From Sphingobium naphthae (lineage in GTDB: Bacteria; Pseudomonadota; Alphaproteobacteria; Sphingomonadales; Sphingomonadaceae): a stretch of DNA of 64,000 bases. A model generated the notes under the pieces. It made no database searches. It was given only the letters and a program-made list of their open reading frames with translations, and had not been told where the DNA came from. The stretch covers positions 1 to 64,000 of the forward strand of contig NZ_JAJGNO010000005.1 of NCBI RefSeq assembly GCF_020782235.1, given 5' to 3'. Position 1 is the first letter of the stretch. Every line of letters starts with the position of its first letter. The translations under genes were made by a program, and so were the position numbers. Positions 6,743-15,554 of this stretch are shown piece after piece.

Positions 6743-8079
6743 TCAAGCGCACCGATCGCGCGCAGCAGCGGCACGAAGGTCGGGAAGCTGGTCGCCACCG
6801 GGCGCATGTCGTCGATCGTGACGCCCGCGCGCGACACGAGGCCAGCGACGGCGAAGCTCATCGCGATGCGGTGGTCGAGCTTCGTCGCGATCGGACCGCC
6901 GCCTGGCAAGGGCGCGCCGCCGCTTCCTTCGATGATGATGCCGTCCTCCAGTTCCTCGACAGTCACGCCAATCGCTCGCAGCCCTTTGGCCATCGTCGTG
7001 ATCCGGTCTGACTCCTTGACCCGCAATTCCTCCAGGCCGCGGAAGATGCTGCGCCCCTGCGCTAGGGCGGCGGCAATGAAGGCGACGGGATATTCGTCGA
7101 TCATGCTGGGCGCGCGGGCGGGATCGGGCTCGACGCCTGTGAGCGCCGAAGCGCTGACGATCAGGTCGCCTACTGGCTCGCCACCGACCTCGCGGGCGTT
7201 CACGATCTCGATCGACCCGCCCATCTCGCGCAGCAGGTCGATCAACCCGGCCCGGGTCGCGTTGAGGCCGACATTGCCGATCGTCACGCGTGATCCGGGC
7301 ACCAGCAGCGCGGCGACCATCGGGAAGGCGGCGGAGGAGGGGTCGCCGGGCACGATGATCTGCTGCGGCTGGAGTTCCGCTTCCCCGACCAGCGTGATGA
7401 TCCGCGTGCCGTCGGCCTCCATTTCGACGTTGAGATCCGCGCCGAAGCCGCGCAGCATCCGCTCGCTATGATCGCGCGTCGGCACGGGCTCGACGACGCG
7501 CGTGATGCCCGGCGCATTGAGGCCGGCGAGCAGGATGGCGGATTTGACCTGTGCCGATGCGACCGGCAGGCGATAGTCGAGCGGCACGGCCGGGCAGGCG
7601 CCCCGCATGGTGAGCGGCAGCCGCTCGCCCGGGCTGGTCATGAAGCTCGCGCCCATGCGGCTCAGCGGCTCCGTTACCCGGGCCATGGGCCGCTTGCTCA
7701 GGCTAGCATCACCCGTGAAGGTGGCGGTCAGGTCATGGCTTGCCAGCACGCCCATCAGCAGGCGGGTCGATGTGCCGCTATTGCCCATGTCCAGCGCAGT
7801 CTCCGGCTGGAGCAGACCGCCGACGCCCACGCCATGAACATGCCAGATGCCCTCGGCGTCGCGATCGATCTGCGCACCCATCGCCCGCATCGCGGCCGCG
7901 GTGGCGAGCACATCCTCGCCCTCCAGCAGGCCTTCCACCCGGCTTTCCCCCACCGCTAGCGCCGACAGCATCAGCGATCGGTGGGAAATGCTCTTGTCGC
8001 CGGGCACGGTGACGCTGCCCGCCAGCGCTGGCGCAGCGCGGAAGGTCGTGGGGGTGGGCTGATCATTAGGCTGGGTCAC
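6739..8079 (-). CDS. aroA: 3-phosphoshikimate 1-carboxyvinyltransferase (EPSP synthase, class II type)
   Basis: Joins phosphoenolpyruvate to shikimate-3-phosphate, the sixth step of the shikimate pathway. Conserved substrate-binding segments are present: VPGDKSISHRSLML near 21-34, GNSGTSTRLLMG near 98-109, MIDEYPVAF and LEELRVKESDR. Overall sequence, including LLEGEDVLATAAAMRAMGA and GDASLSKRPM, follows the class II (CP4-like) lineage. The loop that carries Ala in CP4 here has Gly (GNSGT), the residue normally associated with glyphosate sensitivity. The 446-aa length is typical. It leads the operon with the small membrane gene, cmk and rpsA. Confidence 0.95.
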   Translation of the reverse strand: MTQPNDQPTPTTFRAAPALAGSVTVPGDKSISHRSLMLSALAVGESRVEGLLEGEDVLATAAAMRAMGAQIDRDAEGIWHVHGVGVGGLLQPETALDMGNSGTSTRLLMGVLASHDLTATFTGDASLSKRPMARVTEPLSRMGASFMTSPGERLPLTMRGACPAVPLDYRLPVASAQVKSAILLAGLNAPGITRVVEPVPTRDHSERMLRGFGADLNVEMEADGTRIITLVGEAELQPQQIIVPGDPSSAAFPMVAALLVPGSRVTIGNVGLNATRAGLIDLLREMGGSIEIVNAREVGGEPVGDLIVSASALTGVEPDPARAPSMIDEYPVAFIAAALAQGRSIFRGLEELRVKESDRITTMAKGLRAIGVTVEELEDGIIIEGSGGAPLPGGGPIATKLDHRIAMSFAVAGLVSRAGVTIDDMRPVATSFPTFVPLLRAIGALE

Positions 8080-8226
8080 GGATGCCCCTTGTCATGGAAC
8101 CGAAAAAATGCGTGGGGCTTTTGACAGCGCGGTTTGCCTATGGCAAGGCGCGCCACGTTTCGCGGGCGACTTGGCTGTCGCGCCGCGTGATTTCTGTTTG
8201 AGCATCGAAGAAGGAACAGGCCGGAC

Positions 8227-8562
8227 ATGGTGAAGGCTGAATGGGGCACGAAGCGGACCTGCCCGAAATGCGCGACTCGCTTCTATGACCTGGGCAAGGA
8301 CGATCCGGTTGTCTGCATCAACTGCAACACCGCCTGGGAACCGGAACCGGTGCTGAAGTCGAAGCAGCCGCTGCCTTATGAGGAAGCGCCCAAGAAGATG
8401 GTGGAAACCGCCGATGGTGAGACCGAGGCGGCTGACGACGATCTGGACCTGGATATCGATGTCGATGATGATGGCGATTCGCCGGATAATGACGTCGATC
8501 TGGGCGGCGATGACGACCTGGGCGTCGATGCCGGCAATGACGACGGCGACGACGACAATTAA
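8227..8562 (+). CDS. FYDLN-acid protein (TIGR02300 family)
   Basis: A 111-aa protein with an N-terminal zinc-ribbon-like part (CPKCATRFYDLGKDDPVVC then CNTAW) and a low-complexity C-terminal half made almost entirely of Asp, Glu, Gly and Asn. The FYDL motif after the first Cys pair defines the alphaproteobacterial TIGR02300 family, whose function is unknown. Its position opposite aroA and before a tRNA-Ala is common in the order. A perfect hairpin closes the transcript. Confidence 0.85.
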   Translation: MVKAEWGTKRTCPKCATRFYDLGKDDPVVCINCNTAWEPEPVLKSKQPLPYEEAPKKMVETADGETEAADDDLDLDIDVDDDGDSPDNDVDLGGDDDLGVDAGNDDGDDDN

Positions 8563-8613
8563 GTGAAAATTCCGCTTGCCAACGGGGTCGGACGACCCTA
8601 GAGGCAGCGACCT

Positions 8614-8643
8614 CCGAAGCGCCGGACCCAAACGGCGCTTCGG
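8614..8643 (+). terminator. Perfect 11-bp hairpin between the FYDLN gene and tRNA-Ala
   Basis: CCGAAGCGCCG at 8614-8624 pairs exactly with CGGCGCTTCGG at 8633-8643 around an 8-base loop. No T-tract follows, but its position 10 bases before the tRNA suggests a terminator or a processing stem. Confidence 0.55.
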
Positions 8644-8652
8644 TCTGGTGAC

Positions 8653-8728
8653 GGGGCCTTAGCTCAGCTGGGAGAGCGCCTGCATGGCATGCAGGAGGTC
8701 AGCGGTTCGATCCCGCTAGGCTCCACCA
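8653..8728 (+). tRNA. tRNA-Ala (anticodon GGC), copy 1
   Basis: The sequence runs from GGGGCCTTAGCTCAGCTGGG to GCTAGGCTCCACCA with an encoded CCA. The anticodon stem-loop TGCATGGCATGCA gives anticodon GGC. It is identical over all 76 bases to the copy at 8880-8955. Confidence 0.96.
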
Positions 8729-8879
8729 GTTTTGCCGGTAAGTCCAAGGGACATTCACCGGTAAAACTCCCGAAGCGACCGCGTAGGGCGGATTTGATCC
8801 GGGTTGCACTGATATATCGGCCGACGGTTCGCACCGGACATGGCCTGACCCTGCGACTGCGGCGATTGCTGCATCGGAT

Positions 8880-8955
8880 GGGGCCTTAGCTCAGCTGGGA
8901 GAGCGCCTGCATGGCATGCAGGAGGTCAGCGGTTCGATCCCGCTAGGCTCCACCA
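8880..8955 (+). tRNA. tRNA-Ala (anticodon GGC), copy 2
   Basis: Base-for-base identical to the copy 151 bases upstream, including the CCA end, while the spacer between them is not repeated downstream. The two form a tandem pair of isoacceptors, probably a recent duplication or gene conversion. Confidence 0.96.
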
Positions 8956-9077
8956 TTTTCCTCCACCCGACGTTCGCACGCGATCGGCCGCAATCGGCAC
9001 CGCTTTCTGCGTCTGGACTTCGTAGTCCGACATCGTCAGCATCGCTCGCATCCTCTCAAGTGGATGCCGATGCGTCG

Positions 9078-10472
9078 ATGAAACTTTTTCCCCTGCTGTT
9101 TGCCGGTGCGGCGCTCGTAACGAGTTGCTCTTCGCCCGCCATGTCCAGCGACCTGTGCGAACCCGCCCCGCAGACGCAGGCCGGTGGCGCGCTGCCGATC
9201 GGGCGCGTATGGAGCGGTGTGCAGGTCGCCTTCGGATCGGCTCTCAGCGAGGATGGCGTCCTGGTCGCGGCCTTCTACGATGCCGATCGCTATTTGACGC
9301 TCGCCACCTATGATCCTGGATCGGGTCGCATTTGTCGCAAGCGATTGCCATCGCGGTTCGCAGGGTGGGATGCGCATAATGCGCTTGTGGTCGCTATCGA
9401 TGACGAAGACCGCATCCATGTCGCGGGCAACGCGCATGCGAGCCCGCTCGTCTACGCGACAGGCCCGCTGGACGATCTCGATGCGGTCGCGCTGCGGCCG
9501 ATGCTGGGCAGGAACGAGGCATCGGCGACCTATCCGCAATTCCTGCATGACGGCGCGGGCAACCTGCTTTTCCTGTATCGTGACGGCATGTCCGGCAACG
9601 GCTTGTGGATGCTCAACGCATGGCGCGACGGCCAATGGAAGCGGGTCGGCCAGCTCTTTGCCGGCCGGGACGACGATGGCCCGGTCAGCGCCTATCCGAC
9701 CAAGTTCGTCGCGGATGATGATGGGCGCTTCCACGTCGCCGTGGTCTGGCGACGCACCCCCGATGTCGCCACCAACTTCGCGCTCACCTATGCGTCCACC
9801 CGCGACTTCCAGCATTGGGATGTCGGCGGCAGGACGGTGAACGGTCCCCTGTCGCCGAAGACCATGGAAATGATCGACGCGCCGGGCGTGGGGCAGGGGC
9901 TGGTCAACAATGCGCAACTCACCCTGTCGCCGTCCGGGCGACCGGTGGTCCTGTTCACGAAATATGTCGAAGGCGGTAAGAGCGGCGTGGTTGCCGCCGC
10001 GCGGGACGATGGCCACTGGCGTACAAGGACCATTGTCACGGGCCCGGAAGCGCTGAAAGTGTCGGGCGGCGGCTCCATACCGGGCCTGCCGATCTTCCGC
10101 TTCGCCGAAACGCGTCGCGACGGCAGCATCCATGTCAGCGCGGTCATCGGCAAGCAGCAGAGCGAGTTGCTGCTGGATCCGACGCGTCTCGTCGCAGCGC
10201 CTTGGCGATCAGACCCCAATCCGGGGCCGGCCAAAAGAGCGCGTGTGCCCATTCCGGCCGCGCTTGCCCTGACGCCTCCCGCGGGGATGGAAAAGGTTGG
10301 CGTCCAGTCGGCGATGGTGCGCCGCAATGGCGTCGACGGCGCCGTCGCTGGGGAACTTCGCTGGATCGCGCAAGGCGTCAATCAGGACCAGCCCCGCGCC
10401 TGCAAGCCTTCGGCGCCCGTTGCCTGCAAACCGCCAGCATCGCCCCTGATCTGGGTTCCCGCCGCTGATTGA
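9078..10472 (+). CDS. BNR-repeat (BNR_4-like) lipoprotein, possible polysaccharide-active beta-propeller
   Basis: The start at 9078 (MKLFPLLFAGAALVTSC) gives a lipoprotein signal with the lipid-modified Cys at residue 17; the longer frame from 8916 would run through the tRNA and is rejected. The 464-aa product contains repeated blade-like segments such as WSGVQVAFGSALSEDGVLVAAFYDADRYLTLATYD, DRIHVAGNAHASPLVYAT and GRFHVAVVWRR, as in BNR_4 family proteins, some of which are polysaccharide lyases. An envelope-facing sugar-binding or -cleaving role is inferred. It stands alone between tRNA-Ala and a convergent helicase gene. Confidence 0.7.
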   Translation: MKLFPLLFAGAALVTSCSSPAMSSDLCEPAPQTQAGGALPIGRVWSGVQVAFGSALSEDGVLVAAFYDADRYLTLATYDPGSGRICRKRLPSRFAGWDAHNALVVAIDDEDRIHVAGNAHASPLVYATGPLDDLDAVALRPMLGRNEASATYPQFLHDGAGNLLFLYRDGMSGNGLWMLNAWRDGQWKRVGQLFAGRDDDGPVSAYPTKFVADDDGRFHVAVVWRRTPDVATNFALTYASTRDFQHWDVGGRTVNGPLSPKTMEMIDAPGVGQGLVNNAQLTLSPSGRPVVLFTKYVEGGKSGVVAAARDDGHWRTRTIVTGPEALKVSGGGSIPGLPIFRFAETRRDGSIHVSAVIGKQQSELLLDPTRLVAAPWRSDPNPGPAKRARVPIPAALALTPPAGMEKVGVQSAMVRRNGVDGAVAGELRWIAQGVNQDQPRACKPSAPVACKPPASPLIWVPAAD

Positions 10473-10483
10473 GGCGGCCGCGT

Positions 10484-12769
10484 TCAGGCGATCGAGATGA
10501 AGCTGTCCATGACGCGCTTGCGGCCGGCCGTTTCGAAATCGATCTCCAGCTTGTTGCCTTCGATCTCCGCGACGGTGCCATAGCCGAATTTCTGGTGGAA
10601 GACACGCAGGCCGACGCTCACATCGCTTCGCCCCTTGTTGCCCAGGGAAACGGCGGATGTTCGCGCTTCGACGATCCGCACCGGCTCGCGGCTGAACTGG
10701 CCCGATGACTGGGCGCGCTGCCACCCCGGGCCGCGCCCGGTCCCGCGCGCGACATTGGCGAAGGGATCGTCCCGCTCCGACCAGTTGGCGCGCCACAGCG
10801 ACGCGCCGCCGCTCATGCTGCTTTCCTCCTCGACATGTTCGGGCGGCAGTTCGCCGACGAAGCGGGAAGGGATGCTGCTCGTCCACTGGCCATAGATGCG
10901 GCGATTGGCGGCATGGAGGATGGTGCAGCGCCGCCGCGCGCGGGTGATCGCCACATAGGCCAGCCGCCGCTCCTCCTCCAGGCTGTTGAGCCCTCCCTCG
11001 TCGAGCGCGCGCTGCGATGGGAAGAGGCCTTCCTCCCATCCGGCCAGGAAGACATGGTCGAACTCCAGCCCCTTGGCGGCGTGAATGGTCATGATGGTGA
11101 CCTTGCGCTCTTCCGCTTGCGCCTCATTGTCCATCACCAGGCTGACATGCTCCAGGAACGCGCCCAGCGTGTCATATTCCTCCATCGCTCGCGCAAGCTC
11201 GGACAGGTTTTCCAGCCGCCCCGCGCTTTCGGTCGTGCGATCGGCCTGCAGCATGGCGGTATAGCCGCTCTCGTCCAATATCTGCCGCGCCAGTTCCGCA
11301 TGAGGCAGCTGCGCCGCCCGATCGCGCCAGCGCGCCAGATCGCCGATGAAGGCCCCGAGCGATCGGCGCGCCTGCGGCGTCAGTTCGTCCGTGTCCAGGA
11401 TACGCGCCGCGGCCAGGGTCAACGGCACGCCCTGCGCCCGCGCCAGCCGGTGCAGCTTCTCCACCGCCTTGTCGCCCAGGCCGCGCTTGGGCACATTGAC
11501 GATGCGCTCGAAGGCGAGGTCGTCGGCCGGCTGGTTCACCAGGCGCAGATAGGCGAGCGCATCGCGAATTTCCGCGCGCTCGTAGAAGCGGAAGCCGCCG
11601 ACAATGCGATAGGGCAGGCCGATCTGGATGAACCGGTCTTCAAATTCGCGCGTCTGATGCTGGGCCCGCACCAGGATCGCCACGTCCTCCAGCGATCCGC
11701 CACCGCGCTCGATCGCTTCGATTTCCTCGCCGATCCGCCGCGCTTCCTCCGGCCCGTCCCAGACGCCCAGCACCTTGACCTTTTCGCCGACGTCGATGTC
11801 GGTCCACAGCGTCTTGCCCAGGCGGTTGCCATTTTCGGCGATAACCCCGGACGCCGCGCCCAATATGTGTGGGGTGGATCGGTAATTCTGCTCCAGCCGG
11901 ATGATCGCGGCGCCAGGAAAATCCTTCTCGAACCGCAGGATATTGGCCACTTCTGCGCCACGCCATGAATAGATGGACTGGTCGTCATCGCCCACGCAGC
12001 AGATGTTCTTCCGGTTCTGCGCCAGCAGCCGCAGCCACAGATATTGGCTGCTGTTCGTGTCCTGATATTCGTCCACCATGATGTAGCGGAATTTCTGCTG
12101 ATACTGCTCCAGCACGTCGCGATGCTTCTTCAATATCGTCAGAACATGCAGCAGCAAGTCCCCGAAATCGCATGCATTCACCTCGCGAAGGCGCGCCTGA
12201 TAGGCAGCATAGAGCTTCTGCCCCTTGCCATGGGCATAGCCTTCGGCATCGCCCGCGCTCACTTCTTCCGGCGTCAGGCCCTTGTTCTTCCACTGATCGA
12301 TCAGGCCGCCCAGCTGCCGCGCGGGCCAGCGCTTTTCATCGATCCCCTCGGCCTGGATCAGCTGCTTCATCAGGCGCAACTGGTCGTCGGTATCCAGGAT
12401 GGTGAAGTTGGACTGCAGGCCCACCAGTTCGGCGTGTCGGCGCAGCATGCGGGCGGCGATGGCGTGGAAAGTGCCGAGCCACGGCATGCCCTCCACCGCG
12501 TCGCCGATCATCGCACCAACGCGCACCCGCATTTCACGCGCCGCCTTGTTGGTGAAGGTCACGGCCAGGATTTCCGACGGCCACGCCCGCCGCGTCGCGA
12601 TCAGATGCGCGAGCCGCGCGGTGAGGGCGGCCGTCTTCCCCGTGCCCGCACCCGCCAGCACCAGGACGGGCCCCTCGGTCGTCAGCACCGCCTCACGCTG
12701 GGGCGTGTTGAGCCCTTTGAGATAGGGGGGATCGTTGGGCGAAGGAGCAGGTAGCGTCATCTGGATCAA
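10484..12769 (-). CDS. uvrD: UvrD/PcrA-type superfamily 1A DNA helicase
   Basis: An ATP-driven 3'-5' helicase for repair and replication-fork maintenance. All SF1A motifs are visible: Q-motif LNTPQREAV, Walker A AGAGTGKTAALTAR, Ia TFTNKAA, II VDEYQDTN, III GDDDQSIYSWRGA, IV LEQNYRST, V TIHAAKGLEFDHVFL, VI VAITRARR. The C-terminal tail KFGYGTVAEIEGNKLEIDFETAG is the Tudor-like RNAP-binding fold of UvrD/PcrA. The 761-aa length fits. A start three codons further in (MTLPAPSP) is possible. It is convergent with the BNR lipoprotein gene, 11 bases between stops. Confidence 0.93.
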   Translation of the reverse strand: MIQMTLPAPSPNDPPYLKGLNTPQREAVLTTEGPVLVLAGAGTGKTAALTARLAHLIATRRAWPSEILAVTFTNKAAREMRVRVGAMIGDAVEGMPWLGTFHAIAARMLRRHAELVGLQSNFTILDTDDQLRLMKQLIQAEGIDEKRWPARQLGGLIDQWKNKGLTPEEVSAGDAEGYAHGKGQKLYAAYQARLREVNACDFGDLLLHVLTILKKHRDVLEQYQQKFRYIMVDEYQDTNSSQYLWLRLLAQNRKNICCVGDDDQSIYSWRGAEVANILRFEKDFPGAAIIRLEQNYRSTPHILGAASGVIAENGNRLGKTLWTDIDVGEKVKVLGVWDGPEEARRIGEEIEAIERGGGSLEDVAILVRAQHQTREFEDRFIQIGLPYRIVGGFRFYERAEIRDALAYLRLVNQPADDLAFERIVNVPKRGLGDKAVEKLHRLARAQGVPLTLAAARILDTDELTPQARRSLGAFIGDLARWRDRAAQLPHAELARQILDESGYTAMLQADRTTESAGRLENLSELARAMEEYDTLGAFLEHVSLVMDNEAQAEERKVTIMTIHAAKGLEFDHVFLAGWEEGLFPSQRALDEGGLNSLEEERRLAYVAITRARRRCTILHAANRRIYGQWTSSIPSRFVGELPPEHVEEESSMSGGASLWRANWSERDDPFANVARGTGRGPGWQRAQSSGQFSREPVRIVEARTSAVSLGNKGRSDVSVGLRVFHQKFGYGTVAEIEGNKLEIDFETAGRKRVMDSFISIA

Positions 12770-12864
12770 CTAGGAGCGAGCAGGGGTGGGGGCAAGGGCG
12801 CGGCCTTGCGGCGAAGGTCATTCTATGAGAACAAAAGGCGAATCATGCAAGAGGAGGGTGATCC

Positions 12865-13263
12865 ATGGCGACGGGCAAATGCCACTGCGGCGCGATCCAC
12901 TATGAAACGGAGGGGGAGCCGATCTACAGCGCGCTCTGCCACTGCGGCGATTGTCAGGCCAGCGCCGGTGCGCCGATGGTCGGATGGGCGCTCTTCGCGC
13001 AGGACAAAGTTCGGATCAGCGGCGATCCGGTGAGCTTCCAGTCGTCTGACGCCGCCACGCGCCAATTCTGTGGCACCTGCGGCACCGGGCTCTTCTATCT
13101 CAATCCCACGGTCTTTCCGGGCTCGATCGATATTCAGACCAGCACGCTTGATGATCCTGCCGCTTTCCCGCCGCAGGTGCATGTTCAATATGCCGAGGCT
13201 GCGCCCTGGATGGCGGACGTCCACGCGCTGCCCAAGTTCGACCGCTATCCCGACGGGCCCTGA
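12865..13263 (+). CDS. GFA/CENP-V family zinc protein
   Basis: A 132-aa protein of the glutathione-dependent formaldehyde-activating-enzyme fold. The zinc-binding cysteines lie in KCHCGAIHYE (about 6-15), CHCGDCQASAGAP (about 31-43) and FCGTCGTGLF (about 68-77). Family members include S-hydroxymethyl-glutathione synthase, but most bacterial copies have no proven substrate, so formaldehyde activation should not be assumed. Monocistronic, divergent from the helicase gene. Confidence 0.85.
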   Translation: MATGKCHCGAIHYETEGEPIYSALCHCGDCQASAGAPMVGWALFAQDKVRISGDPVSFQSSDAATRQFCGTCGTGLFYLNPTVFPGSIDIQTSTLDDPAAFPPQVHVQYAEAAPWMADVHALPKFDRYPDGP

Positions 13264-13385
13264 CCCTTGATCGGGCGCTGATCCGGCACGGTTCGTCGTG
13301 GGACGGGAACGGCTGTCTCTCCCTCATGGTTTTCGTCCTGCCCGAGCGGGCAACGGGGCGAAGAACAGAGGAAAGGATGTTCCCG

Positions 13386-13832
13386 ATGAAGAGGTTCCTT
13401 CTGGCAGGCGCTGCCCTGCTGAGCTTTTCCGCCATTCCCGGCTATGCGCAGGACATGATGCCGCCCGGCAGCCAGCCGCCCGGTGACGCCATGACGCCGC
13501 CGAGCGATCCGTCCATGCCGACGCCGCCTGCCAACCCGTCGACCGATATGCCAGCCGGCCCGGATTCCACCATGCCGCCGCCCGCTGATCCAAACGCAAG
13601 CCTGCCGACCGGGGAGGTGCCGTCCAATCCGGGCATGGCGCCGGCACCCGCGCCGTCGACCATGCCCCGTGATCCCGCCGCGCCGGTCGGCTCATCCGCC
13701 AACCCTGTGACCATGGGGGGCAATATGACTCCCCCGCCCACCGAGACGAAGGATTATCCGGTCTGTTCGCGCACCGTGCAGGATAGCTGCGTCAATCGCG
13801 GCGAAGCGCGCAAGATGCGCAAGCCCGGCTGA
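13386..13832 (+). CDS. Secreted Pro/Met-rich low-complexity protein
   Basis: Starting at 13386 (MKRFLLAGAALLSFSAIPGYAQ) gives a clear Sec signal peptide cleaved after AQ. The mature protein of about 125 aa is dominated by Pro, Met, Asp and Ala repeats (MMPPGSQPPGDAMTPPSDPS), then a short ordered C-terminus with two cysteines (YPVCSRTVQDSCVNRGEARK). Probably a disordered periplasmic or surface protein; no function is assignable. An upstream in-frame ATG at 13374 is nearer the AGGAAAGG site but gives a poorer signal peptide. Confidence 0.6.
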   Translation: MKRFLLAGAALLSFSAIPGYAQDMMPPGSQPPGDAMTPPSDPSMPTPPANPSTDMPAGPDSTMPPPADPNASLPTGEVPSNPGMAPAPAPSTMPRDPAAPVGSSANPVTMGGNMTPPPTETKDYPVCSRTVQDSCVNRGEARKMRKPG

Positions 13833-13856
13833 TCCGATCACGCGTCCAAAGATGAG

Positions 13857-13892
13857 AAAAGGCCGGTCGTCCTACCGATGATCGGCCTTTTT
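13857..13892. terminator. Bidirectional terminator between convergent genes
   Basis: AAAAGGCCG at 13857 onward pairs with CGGCCTTTT ending at 13892, extended inward by G-T pairs (GTCGTC with GATGAT). It has A-rich and T-rich flanks on both sides. It sits between the secreted-protein gene and the convergent rsmD. Confidence 0.75.
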
Positions 13893-13917
13893 GCGCGCTG
13901 CTCTGTCCAGGCCGGCG

Positions 13918-14454
13918 TTACTCCGCGCGCAGCAGCGTCAGCCGCGCCTTGCCGACATCGCGCACGGCGTCGACCGCAAAGCCCTTCACCTCCACATCCT
14001 CGCGGCGATCTGTCTCGATGCTGATCCAGCTCGAGGGAGCGGTCCAGCCAAGCCGCGCCAGCTTGTCCAGCGCCACTTGTCCCGCCCCGGTCTGATAAGG
14101 GGGATCCATGAAGATGAGGTCCAGCGGCTTGGGCGCAGGCCCCAGCGCCATCACGCTGGACGGGCGAATGTCAGGGCGCAGCCCCAGTCGCTCGCCGTTG
14201 GCGCGGATCGCATCCAGCGCCGCCTTGTCCTGCTCGACGAACAGGCAGCTAGCCGCGCCGCGCGACAGGGCTTCCAGCCCCAGCGCCCCGGACCCCGCGA
14301 AGAAGTCGCCGATGGCCAGCCCTTCGAACGATCCGATCCGGCTCAACAGCATGGAGAATAGCGTTTCGCGGGTGCGGTCGGCGGTGGGCCGCGTCGCGTC
14401 GCCCTTAGGCGCGGTCAGTGGCCGACCACGCCATTGCCCGGCGATAATCCTCAT
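13918..14454 (-). CDS. rsmD: 16S rRNA (guanine(966)-N(2))-methyltransferase
   Basis: Methylates G966 of 16S rRNA in the assembling 30S subunit using S-adenosylmethionine. The N-terminus MRIIAGQWRGRPL and PTADRTRETLFS are RsmD signatures. The SAM-binding motif is DFFAGSGALGLEALSRGA, and the N6/N2-methylase catalytic motif is DPPY at about 117-120. The 178-aa length is normal. The start overlaps the end of the rluB-type gene by four bases, a frequent pairing. Confidence 0.93.
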   Translation of the reverse strand: MRIIAGQWRGRPLTAPKGDATRPTADRTRETLFSMLLSRIGSFEGLAIGDFFAGSGALGLEALSRGAASCLFVEQDKAALDAIRANGERLGLRPDIRPSSVMALGPAPKPLDLIFMDPPYQTGAGQVALDKLARLGWTAPSSWISIETDRREDVEVKGFAVDAVRDVGKARLTLLRAE

Positions 14455-15380
14455 GCGCCCACGTCTTTCAGCGTCTTGCGAAACAGGATCAGGTCGTGCT
14501 GGCGCACTTCCTCGATCGCGCCCACGGGCATCTCGCCCAGCGTGAACGGGCCATAGGCGGTGCGGATCAGTCGGTTCACCTTCAATCCCAGATGTTCGAG
14601 CACGCGCCGCACCTCGCGGTTCTTGCCTTCAGTCAGCGACATTTCGATCCATTGATTGCGGCCGGTCCGACGCTCCAGATTGGCTTCGATCTGCCCATAG
14701 CGGATGCCGTCAATCTCCAGCCCGTCGAACAGATCCTCCAGCTGCTGCTGGCTGACGTCCCCGAAGGCGCGGGCGCGATAGGTGCGCGGAACGCCGGTGG
14801 CCGGCAACTCCATCTGCCGCTTGAAGCCGCCGTCGGTGGTGAGCAGCAGCAGCCCCTCGGTATTCATGTCCAGCCGCCCGATCGGCATCAGGCGCGGCAG
14901 CCCAGCGGGCAAGCGGTCGTAGATGGTCGGCCGCCCGGCCGGGTCGCGTTCGGTGGTGAGGCAGCCGGTGGGCTTGTGGAACAGGAACAGCCGCGCAGGC
15001 GGCGGTGCGGCGACCGCGACGCCGTCGACCGTGACGCCATGGAGCGACGCCAGCAGCGTGGCGGGCGTTTCGATCGGGACCCCGTCCTGGGCGATGCGGC
15101 CTTCGGCGATCATCCGCTCGATTTCGCGGCGCGACGCCACGCCGGCCCGCGCCAGCAGCTTGGCGATGCGCTGCGGCTCGCCCTTGCCGGACGACGCGGC
15201 GGCGGCGCGCGCGGGGTGCGGGTTGGCGGGCCGCGCCGGCCCTGCCGGCTTGCGCGCCGGCGCCTTGCCGCGCGGTCGATCGGCAGCGTTTGCGGGACGC
15301 CGTCCAGGCCCGGCCGGGCGCTTGGGGCCGCCGGCGCCTGCCCCCCTGCGGGGCGGTCCGGATTTTTTCGGCGGTTCCAC
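14451..15380 (-). CDS. rluB: Large-subunit rRNA pseudouridine synthase, RluB family
   Basis: Converts a uridine in 23S rRNA to pseudouridine. After a basic Pro/Arg/Ala-rich disordered extension of about 65 residues comes an S4-like domain (RIAKLLARAGVASRREIERMIAEGRI). The RsuA/RluB catalytic core follows, with GRLDMNTEGLLLLTTDG holding the catalytic Asp. I prefer the GTG start at 15380, with AAGGA seven bases upstream; ATG at 15416 and 15494 give longer forms without a ribosome site. rluB and rsmD form a two-gene rRNA modification operon. Confidence 0.85.
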   Translation of the reverse strand: MEPPKKSGPPRRGAGAGGPKRPAGPGRRPANAADRPRGKAPARKPAGPARPANPHPARAAAASSGKGEPQRIAKLLARAGVASRREIERMIAEGRIAQDGVPIETPATLLASLHGVTVDGVAVAAPPPARLFLFHKPTGCLTTERDPAGRPTIYDRLPAGLPRLMPIGRLDMNTEGLLLLTTDGGFKRQMELPATGVPRTYRARAFGDVSQQQLEDLFDGLEIDGIRYGQIEANLERRTGRNQWIEMSLTEGKNREVRRVLEHLGLKVNRLIRTAYGPFTLGEMPVGAIEEVRQHDLILFRKTLKDVGA

Positions 15381-15554
15381 GGGCAATTCCTTTTCCTGGC
15401 TACTGGTCCTTCCCATATCCACGGAAAGCCAGCATTGGGCTGAGATGTGCCGCTTCGGCGCTTGGGCGACGGGGCAATCCGTCGCCTCGGGCAACCCGTT
15501 GCGGGCGCGCGGCGTTTCTCCATTTGCATGGCGGACTCAGGGCGGACTTGGCAA

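Noticed and set aside
8092-8631. Long minus-strand frame opposite the FYDLN-acid gene
   Set aside because: It is the complement of the Asp-rich repeat (GAT/GAC codons read as Ile/Val) and has no independent support.
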